Shown here piece after piece: positions 57,642 to 64,000 of a stretch of DNA of 64,000 bases. The stretch lies in assembly GCA_017994815.1 (NCBI GenBank), contig JAGOJY010000001.1:62001-126000 (forward strand), read 5' to 3'. The position numbers and the translations under genes were made by a program. The stretch is from Acidobacteriota bacterium. GTDB lineage: Bacteria > Acidobacteriota > Polarisedimenticolia > J045. The notes under the pieces were generated by a model. The model saw nothing but the letters and a program-made list of their open reading frames with translations. It ran no database searches and had not been told where the DNA came from. How positions within the stretch are numbered: position 1 is the stretch's first letter; each line of letters starts with the position of its first letter.

Positions 57642-60294
57642 CGGTCTCGACTGCCGGCGGCGGGTCTTTGGCCAGCGGCAGCGTGAACGTGAACACGGCT
57701 CCGCGGGGCTCGCGGTTCGCGGCCTGAATCACGCCGCCGTGGGCGGTCACGATCGCCTTGCAGATCGCCAGCCCCAGGCCGGAGCCGGGCGGTCCCGCCG
57801 ACGCGCGGTAGAACTTCTCGAACACCCTCTCCTCGTCGCCGCGCCGAATGCCGGGCCCCTCGTCGGCGACCTCCACGAGCACCGCCCCGGAGGCGGCGCG
57901 TGCGCCGACGCGCACAGGGGACGCCGGTCCGCTGTACTTCAGCGCGTTCTCGAGCAGGTTCACCAGCACCTGCTCGACCAGCACGGCGTCCACCGGCACC
58001 AGCGGCAAGTCATCCGGGATCGAGACCTCGATCGCGCGCCCGTCGACGATGCGGCGGAGCCGCGCCAGCGCCGAGCCCACCAGCTCCTCCAGCGACTGCC
58101 AGTCGCGCCGCAGCTCCAGCGAACCCGATTCCAGCCGCGTCATGTCCAGGAGGTTCGTCACCAGCCGATTCAGGCGCTCTGCCTCGTCGCAGATCGCGCC
58201 CGCGAGTTCCTGGCGACCCGCCTCGTCCAGCGAGGTCCCGTGCACCAGCGCGCTGGCCGAGCCGGTGATCGTCGCCAGCGGCGTGCGCAGGTCGTGCGAG
58301 ACCGTGCTGAGGAGCGTGCTCCGCAGCCGCTCGGACTCGGCCGCCACGCGCGCCTGTTCGGCCTCGGCGGCCAGCTGGACCCGCTCCAGCGCCGAGCCGA
58401 GCTGCCGCGCGAGCGCCTCGAGCAGCTCGAGCTGCTCGGGCAACAGCGGCAGCAGGGACGGGTCGGGGCGCACGCTCAGGACGCCGGCCGCGGCAGCGGC
58501 GCCGCGCAGCGGGACGTGGATCGCCGAGGCGCCGGGCAGCGTGTCCGTCCCGAGCCCCGCCGTCTGGCCGTGCTCGAAGGCCCAGCGCGCCACGGCTCCC
58601 TCGCGGGCATCCGCCGGGCAAGCGCCCAGTCGGCCCTGCGCATCGGGCAGCAGCACCTCCGCCGGCCCCCGCAGCACCGCCGCGGCGTGGCGGCTCCCGC
58701 TCCGCGCGACCTCCTCCGCCGTGCGCGCGGCGGCCAGCTCCCGGCTCATCGCGTACAGCACCTGGGTGCGGTGCTCGCGGGCGCGCGCCGCGTCCGCTTG
58801 GGCCCGCACCCGCGCCGCCAGCGTGCTGATCAGCAAGCTGACGACCAGCATCACGACGAAGGTCAGGACGTACTGCGTGTCGCCGACCGCGAGCGTCAGG
58901 TAAGGGGGCACGAGGAAAAAATCGAACGCGGCGACGCTCAGCACCGCCGCCAGCGCGGACGGTCCGCGGCCGCAACGCGTGGCCACGAACGCGACGCCCA
59001 GGAGGTAGATCATGATCAGGTTCGGCGTACCGAAGCGGTCCGCCATCAGGCGGCATGCGAGCGTGCAGGCGATCACGACCGCGAGGGCGGCCGCGTACCG
59101 CGGCCACCGCCCACGCGTGCTGGCAGGCGCGGCCTCGCCGGCGCCCGGCGGCCGCGTTCCGCCGCCCGGGACGACCAGCACCTCGATCCCGCCGCTCCCG
59201 CGCACGATCTCGTCCAGAAGCGAACCCTTCAGCCGGTCGCGCCAGCGCGCGTGAATCGGCTTGCCGACGACGATCCGCGAGACGTTGCGTTGCCGCGCGA
59301 ACTCCAAGAGCGCCTCGCTCACGGTCCCGCCGGAGAGCGTCGCGGTCTGCGCCCCCAACTCCTCGGCGAGCTTCATCGTGCGGGCCAGAGCCTGGCGCTC
59401 GGCCGGCGACAGCCGCGGCTGCTCGGGGCTTTCGACGTAGGCCACGATAAACGGGGCCTTGAGGCGGGCCGACATCCGGCGGGCGGCGCGCACCAGGCGG
59501 TCGCTCTCAGGATTCGGCCGCACGCAGACCAGGATGCGCTCCGCCACCGGCCAGGCCTCGCCGATCTCGTGGTCGCGGCGGTACGTCTGAACGTCGGCGT
59601 CCACGTGCTCGGCGGTCCGCCGCAGCGCCAGCTCGCGCAGCGCCAGGAGGTTCCCGCGCCGGAAGAACCTCTCGCGGGCCTGCGCCACCCGCTCCGGGAG
59701 GTAGACCTTGCCCTCGGCCAGCCGCTGCAGGAGTTCTTCCGGCGGAAGGTCGATGAACTCGACGTCGTCGGCCCCGTCGATGACCCGATCCGGGACGGTT
59801 TCGCGCACCGTGACCCCGATGACCCGGTTGACGAGGTCGTTCAGGCTCTCGACGTGTTGCACGTTGAGCGTCGTGGAGACGTCGATGCCCGCTTCGAGCA
59901 GTTCCAGAGCGTCCTGCCAGCGCTTCGGGTGGCGGGAGCCGGGAGCGTTGGTGTGGGCCAGTTCGTCCAGCAGCAGCAGCGCGGGCTTGCGCGCCAGCGC
60001 CGCATCGAGGTCGAACTCGCGCAGCCGAACCCCGCGATACTCGACCTCGCGCGCGGGGATGTTCTCGATGCCTTCGACGAGCAGCGCGGTCTCGGCGCGG
60101 CCGTGGGTCTCGACCCAGCCGACGACCACATCAGTGCCCGCGGCGCGCCGCCCGCCGGCGTCCTCCAGCATGGCGTAGGTTTTGCCGACGCCCGGCGAGG
60201 CGCCGAAGAAGATCTTGAGCCGCCCGCGGCCCGCGCTCTCGCGAGCGGACAGCCGGCGCAACAGGGCGTCAGGATCGGGGCGCTCGTGGCTCAC
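57619..60294 (-). CDS. kdpD: Kdp sensor histidine kinase
   Basis: An 891-residue membrane sensor. The N-terminal KdpD domain has the Walker-A loop [17 protein letters not shown] (31-39), then a universal-stress-like domain ([18 protein letters not shown]), four transmembrane helices near 400-500, a GAF-like region, and the kinase core [21 protein letters not shown] with the phospho-histidine and [26 protein letters not shown]. It senses potassium status and phosphorylates KdpE. Its start overlaps the end of kdpC by 26 nt. Length is normal for KdpD (about 890-900). Confidence 0.96.
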   Translation of the reverse strand: MSHERPDPDALLRRLSARESAGRGRLKIFFGASPGVGKTYAMLEDAGGRRAAGTDVVVGWVETHGRAETALLVEGIENIPAREVEYRGVRLREFDLDAALARKPALLLLDELAHTNAPGSRHPKRWQDALELLEAGIDVSTTLNVQHVESLNDLVNRVIGVTVRETVPDRVIDGADDVEFIDLPPEELLQRLAEGKVYLPERVAQARERFFRRGNLLALRELALRRTAEHVDADVQTYRRDHEIGEAWPVAERILVCVRPNPESDRLVRAARRMSARLKAPFIVAYVESPEQPRLSPAERQALARTMKLAEELGAQTATLSGGTVSEALLEFARQRNVSRIVVGKPIHARWRDRLKGSLLDEIVRGSGGIEVLVVPGGGTRPPGAGEAAPASTRGRWPRYAAALAVVIACTLACRLMADRFGTPNLIMIYLLGVAFVATRCGRGPSALAAVLSVAAFDFFLVPPYLTLAVGDTQYVLTFVVMLVVSLLISTLAARVRAQADAARAREHRTQVLYAMSRELAAARTAEEVARSGSRHAAAVLRGPAEVLLPDAQGRLGACPADAREGAVARWAFEHGQTAGLGTDTLPGASAIHVPLRGAAAAAGVLSVRPDPSLLPLLPEQLELLEALARQLGSALERVQLAAEAEQARVAAESERLRSTLLSTVSHDLRTPLATITGSASALVHGTSLDEAGRQELAGAICDEAERLNRLVTNLLDMTRLESGSLELRRDWQSLEELVGSALARLRRIVDGRAIEVSIPDDLPLVPVDAVLVEQVLVNLLENALKYSGPASPVRVGARAASGAVLVEVADEGPGIRRGDEERVFEKFYRASAGPPGSGLGLAICKAIVTAHGGVIQAANREPRGAVFTFTLPLAKDPPPAVETDAEIERA

Positions 60295-60931
60295 GTGCGT
60301 TCGTTCCGCCTCGCGCCCCGCACGATACTCCCGCGGCGGCGCGGTGTCGCCGGGTGGTGCCGAAGCGCGCGTCCAGATCGAGGTTCAGCAGCAGGACGTT
60401 GACGCGCGGCTCGCCGAGGAAGCCGAGCGTGCGGGCTTCAACGTGTCGCTCGACCAGTCGCGCGATCTCCGCGGCCGGGACGCCGCGCGCGGCGGCGACC
60501 CGCGGCACCTGCCAGCGAGCGGCCTCCGGGCTGACGTCGGGGTCGAGGCCGCTGCCGGAGGTGCTGACCAGGTCGATCGGCACCCGCGGGCCCGCCAGCG
60601 GGTTCGCCCGGCGCAGCCGCTGCAGGTCGGTCGCGATCCGGTCGCGCAGCCTGCGCGAAGTCGGGGCGAGGTTCGCGCCCGACGAGGCGGACGCGTCATA
60701 GCCGTTCGCTCCCGCCGCCGAGGGACGTGGCTGGAAGTAGCTGGGGCTCGCGAAGCGCTGCCCGATCAGCTCAGAGCCGACGGGCCGGCCACCACGCTCG
60801 ACGAGGCTCCCGTTCGCGCGGGACGGGAACAGCGCCTGCGCGGCGCCGGTGACGAGCAGGGGGTAGGCCAGCCCGGTCAGCAGGAGCGTCGCCACGGTCA
60901 TCAGCAGGGCGGTCCTGATCTCGCTGTTCAC
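60269..60931 (-). CDS. kdpC: Potassium-transporting ATPase subunit C
   Basis: A 220-residue subunit with one N-terminal membrane helix ([20 protein letters not shown]). [77 protein letters not shown] and [13 protein letters not shown] match KdpC in order. KdpC stabilises the KdpA-KdpB complex. About 30 extra residues follow the usual end, an arginine-rich tail created by the frame running into kdpD. It begins 9 nt after kdpB. Confidence 0.95.
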   Translation of the reverse strand: MNSEIRTALLMTVATLLLTGLAYPLLVTGAAQALFPSRANGSLVERGGRPVGSELIGQRFASPSYFQPRPSAAGANGYDASASSGANLAPTSRRLRDRIATDLQRLRRANPLAGPRVPIDLVSTSGSGLDPDVSPEAARWQVPRVAAARGVPAAEIARLVERHVEARTLGFLGEPRVNVLLLNLDLDARFGTTRRHRAAAGVSCGARGGTNAREPRAPRS

Positions 60932-60940
60932 CAGCGCTCC

Positions 60941-62992
60941 TCAGGCCAGCCCGGCCACGGCCAGCAGCATGTCGATCAGCTTGATGCCGGCGAACGGCGC
61001 GACGACGCCTCCCGCGCCGTAGATCAGCAGCGAGCGCCGCAGCAGCGCGGCCGCGCCGAGCGGCCGGTAACGCACGCCGCGCAGCGCCAGCGGGATCAAC
61101 AGGATGATGATCAGCGCGTTGAAGATCACGGCCGCGAGGATCGCGGAGAGCGGCGAGGCGAGCCGCATCACGTTCAGCGGCGCGATCTCCGGGAACACCG
61201 GCACGAACAGCGCGGGTAGGATCGCGAAGTACTTGGCCACGTCGTTCGCGATCGAGAACGTGGTCAGGCAGCCGCGCGTCATCAGGAGCTGCTTGCCGAC
61301 CTCGACGACCTCCAGGAGCTTGGTCGGGTTGCTGTCGAGGTCCACCATGTTGCCGGCTTCGCGCGCCGCCTGCGTGCCGGTGTTCATCGCGATCGCGACA
61401 TCGGCCTGGGCCAGCGCGGGAGCGTCGTTCGTGCCGTCGCCGGTCATCGCGACCAGCTTGCCGCGGGCCTGCTCGTCGCGGATCAGCTTGAGCTTCATCT
61501 CTGGCGTGGCCTCGGCCAGGAAGTCGTCCACTCCCGCCTCGGCGGCGATCGCCGCCGCCGTGAGCGGGTTGTCGCCGGTGATCATCACGGTGCGTAGGCC
61601 CATCGCGCGGAACTGGGTGAAGCGCTCCTTGAGCCCACCCTTGACGACGTCCTTCAGCTCGATGACGCCCAGGACGCGTTCGTTGTCCGCGACGGCGAGC
61701 GGGGTGCCGCCTGATTTTGCGATGCGCGACACCGCCTGTTCGACCTCGGCGGGGATGCGCCCGCCCAGCGCGCCGACGTGCCTGGTGATCGCGTCCACTG
61801 CGCCCTTGCGCACCACGTGCCCGTCGAAGTTCAGGCCGCTCATCCGGGTCTGGGCCGAGAACGGAACGAAGGTGCCGTCGAGCTGGACGACCGGGCGCGC
61901 TCTCAGCCCGTGCTGCTCCTTGGCCAGCACGACGATCGAGCGCCCCTCGGGGGTCTCGTCGGCCAGGCTCGCGAGCTGCGCGGCACTGGCGAGTTCCTCG
62001 GTGCGCACGCCGGGGGCGGGGAGGAACGCCGTCGCCATGCGGCTGCCGAGCGTGATGGTACCGGTCTTGTCCAGCAGGATCGTGTCCACGTCGCCCGCCG
62101 CCTCGACCGCGCGGCCGCTCAGCGGGATCACGTTGTGCCGGATCAGGCGGTCCATGCCGGCGATGCCGATCGCCGACAGCAGCCCGCCGATCGTGGTCGG
62201 GATCAGGCAGATGAGCAGCGCGACCACGACCGTCATGGACAAGCGCAGCCCGGAGTAGAGCCCGAACGGCACCAGCGTGACGCAGGCGATCAGGAAGATG
62301 ATCGTCATCCCGGCCAGCAGCACGTTGAGTGCGATCTCGTTCGGCGTCTTCTGGCGCCGGGCGTTCTCGACCAGGCCGATGATGCGGTCCAGGAACGATT
62401 CGCCCGGGTTAACGCCGATCCGGACAACGATGCGGTCGGACAGGACCTTGGTCCCGCCGGTCACCGCCGAGCGGTCGCCGCCGCTCTCGCGAATCACCGG
62501 CGCGGATTCGCCGGTGATCGCCGACTCGTCCACCGAGGCGATCCCCTCGATGACCTCGCCGTCGCCGGGGATGACCTCGCCGGCGTCGACGACGACGACG
62601 TCCCCCGCGCGCAGCTCCGACGCGGCGACGCGCTGCTCGCGGGTGCCGGTCCGCTTGCGCGCGACGGTTTCCTTGCGGAGCGTGCGCAGGGCGGCGGCCT
62701 GCGCCCGGCCGCGGCCCTCGGCCAGCGCCTCGGCGAAGTTGGCGAACAGTACGGTGAACCACAGCGACAACGCGACCAGCGCCGTGAACCACGGAGGCTG
62801 CGCACCGGCGGCCGGCGCGATTAAGTCGCGCAGCCAGACCAGCGTGGTCAGCAGGCTGCCGGCCTCGACCACCAGCAGCACCGGGTTGCGCGCCATGCGG
62901 CGCGGATCCAGTTTCCGCGCGCTGTCGGCGAGGGCCCGCAGCATCACCGCCCGGTCCCAGGCGGAGATCGCGCGGATGGAGGACTCGGCCAT
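60941..62992 (-). CDS. kdpB: Potassium-transporting ATPase subunit B
   Basis: A 683-residue P-type ATPase. [14 protein letters not shown], the phosphorylated aspartate in [34 protein letters not shown] and the [27 protein letters not shown] hinge are intact. It hydrolyses ATP to drive K+ through KdpA. Length and helix pattern are normal for KdpB. The ATG at 62992 shares one base with the kdpA stop codon (TGATG), so translation is tightly coupled. Confidence 0.98.
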   Translation of the reverse strand: MAESSIRAISAWDRAVMLRALADSARKLDPRRMARNPVLLVVEAGSLLTTLVWLRDLIAPAAGAQPPWFTALVALSLWFTVLFANFAEALAEGRGRAQAAALRTLRKETVARKRTGTREQRVAASELRAGDVVVVDAGEVIPGDGEVIEGIASVDESAITGESAPVIRESGGDRSAVTGGTKVLSDRIVVRIGVNPGESFLDRIIGLVENARRQKTPNEIALNVLLAGMTIIFLIACVTLVPFGLYSGLRLSMTVVVALLICLIPTTIGGLLSAIGIAGMDRLIRHNVIPLSGRAVEAAGDVDTILLDKTGTITLGSRMATAFLPAPGVRTEELASAAQLASLADETPEGRSIVVLAKEQHGLRARPVVQLDGTFVPFSAQTRMSGLNFDGHVVRKGAVDAITRHVGALGGRIPAEVEQAVSRIAKSGGTPLAVADNERVLGVIELKDVVKGGLKERFTQFRAMGLRTVMITGDNPLTAAAIAAEAGVDDFLAEATPEMKLKLIRDEQARGKLVAMTGDGTNDAPALAQADVAIAMNTGTQAAREAGNMVDLDSNPTKLLEVVEVGKQLLMTRGCLTTFSIANDVAKYFAILPALFVPVFPEIAPLNVMRLASPLSAILAAVIFNALIIILLIPLALRGVRYRPLGAAALLRRSLLIYGAGGVVAPFAGIKLIDMLLAVAGLA

Positions 62993-64000
62993 CAGAAGAC
63001 CTTTCCCGCGCGCATCGCGAAGTGCTCGACGAGCGGTCCGAGGCTGAGCACGGGGAAGAACGTCAGCGCCCCCACGATCACGATCACGCCGACCAAGAGC
63101 GCGCAGAACAGCGGGCCGTCAGTGGGGAGGGTACCGGGGCCGGGCGGCACCCGCTTCTTGCCGGCCAACAGGCCCGCGAGCGCCAGCGAGGGCACGATCA
63201 TCAGGAAGCGGCCCGCCAGCATGGCCAGGCCGATGCTCACGTTGTACCAGGGGGTATTCGCGTTCAGTCCGCTGAACGCCGAACCGTTGTTGCCGGCCGC
63301 GCTCGTGTAGGCGTACAGGATCTCGGACAGGCCGTGCGGGCCGGCGTTGCCCAGCGACGACAGCCCGTAGGGGGCGACGGCCGACCAGGCGCTGAACGCG
63401 AGGACCACCAGCGGGAAAATCAGAACGTAGATCATCGCGAGCTTCACTTCGCGGGTCTCGATCTTCTTTCCGAGGTACTCGGGGGTTCGGCCGACCATCA
63501 GCCCGGCAATGAACACCGACAGGAGCGCCATCACCAGCATGCCGTAAAGCCCCGCGCCCACCCCGCCGAAGACGACCTCGCCGAGCTGGATGTCGAACAG
63601 CGGCACCAGCCCGCCGAGAGGCGTGAAGCTGTCGTGCATCGCGTTGACGGCCCCGCACGAGGCATCGGTGGTGACGGTCGCGTACAGGGCCGAGTTGGCG
63701 ATCCCGAACCGTGTTTCCTTGCCCTCCATGTTGCCGGGTCCGGGGTCCACGCAGACCGCTTGCACGACCGGGTTGCCCGCCGCCTCCGCCCAGTACGCCG
63801 CGGCCGCTCCCGCCAGGAACAGGAACGCCATCGCCCCGAACAGGGCCCAGCCCTGGCGCTGGTTCCGCGCCATGCGCCCGAAGGTGTAGGTCAGGCCGGC
63901 GGGGATCAGGAAGATCAGGAGCATCGAGAAGAAGTTCGACAGCGCGTTCGGGTTCTCGAACGGGTGCGCGGCGTTGGCGTTGAAGAACCCTCCGCCGTTC
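62992..64000 (-). CDS. kdpA: Potassium-transporting ATPase subunit A (5' end outside window)
   Basis: At least 335 codons of KdpA, entering from the right edge. [21 protein letters not shown] is the third selectivity-filter loop, and a fourth follows with [22 protein letters not shown] and [41 protein letters not shown] and a run of membrane helices complete the C-terminal half. KdpA forms the K+ channel-like pore. The start lies past the window edge, so the kdp promoter is not visible. No kdpF is seen between kdpA and kdpB. Confidence 0.97.
   Translation of the reverse strand, partial: NGGGFFNANAAHPFENPNALSNFFSMLLIFLIPAGLTYTFGRMARNQRQGWALFGAMAFLFLAGAAAAYWAEAAGNPVVQAVCVDPGPGNMEGKETRFGIANSALYATVTTDASCGAVNAMHDSFTPLGGLVPLFDIQLGEVVFGGVGAGLYGMLVMALLSVFIAGLMVGRTPEYLGKKIETREVKLAMIYVLIFPLVVLAFSAWSAVAPYGLSSLGNAGPHGLSEILYAYTSAAGNNGSAFSGLNANTPWYNVSIGLAMLAGRFLMIVPSLALAGLLAGKKRVPPGPGTLPTDGPLFCALLVGVIVIVGALTFFPVLSLGPLVEHFAMRAGKVF

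Noticed and set aside
57538..60402. Long plus-strand open frame opposite kdpD
   Set aside because: Antisense to an unmistakable sensor kinase; the translated text is low-complexity and without motifs.

Overview
The window is very GC-rich, gene-dense chromosomal DNA with no phage, insertion-sequence, CRISPR, tRNA or rRNA signal that I could see. Lipoprotein signals, a periplasmic cyclophilin, a probable outer-membrane barrel protein and a Kdp system point to a Gram-negative heterotroph. The zinc-ribbon serine/threonine kinase with C-terminal membrane segments, the sulfatase-TPR lipoprotein and the SCO/SBP56 pair would fit Acidobacteriota or a related deep lineage; this is inference from gene style, not a placement.

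Layout. 1-5.1 kb: tail of a possible redoxin-like gene, a GH57 glucan branching enzyme with a small DUF4912-like partner, a cysteine desulfurase and a TPR lipoprotein. 5.3-10.6 kb: a secreted protein behind a near-consensus sigma-54 promoter, then the glyoxylate-shunt pair (malate synthase, isocitrate lyase) divergent from a ScfR/RamB-type regulator, with repeated CAAAGCTT boxes in between. 10.6-22.9 kb: housekeeping and small operons (PNPOx-like, TrmJ-like, YjbQ, MFS, ArnT-like, AsnB, TSUP, CoA-binding, cyclophilin, Ser/Thr kinase), with a frameshifted gene remnant near 12.6-13.0 kb.

23.0-31.3 kb is the most striking operon: MBOAT acyltransferase, acyl carrier protein, APS kinase, CysD, CysN-C fusion, two sulfotransferases, a gutted sulfatase-like reading frame and a glycosyltransferase, almost all joined by 4-nt stop/start overlaps. 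It looks like a dedicated PAPS-making and sulfating line coupled to an extracytoplasmic acyl-transfer module. The other half of a Dlt-like set (SGNH protein and AMP-forming ligase) lies at 48.4-51.2 kb beside a further sulfotransferase, a Wzx-type flippase, a UDP-galactopyranose-mutase-like flavoprotein, three family 2 glycosyltransferases, a GT-C membrane transferase and a UDP-glucuronate decarboxylase. Together these suggest an acylated, sulfated, possibly pentose-containing surface glycan or glycolipid.

31.4-43.6 kb: SCO1-like protein with a methanethiol-oxidase-family SBP56 protein, a sulfatase-fold lipoprotein with threonine in place of the formylglycine cysteine, barrel, hydrolase and HetC-like secreted proteins, an App1-type phosphatase, and a large FG-GAP/zincin protein. 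56.8-64.0 kb: kdpA (cut by the window edge), kdpB, kdpC, kdpD and kdpE on the minus strand, followed by a small ORF in frame behind the kdpE stop codon.
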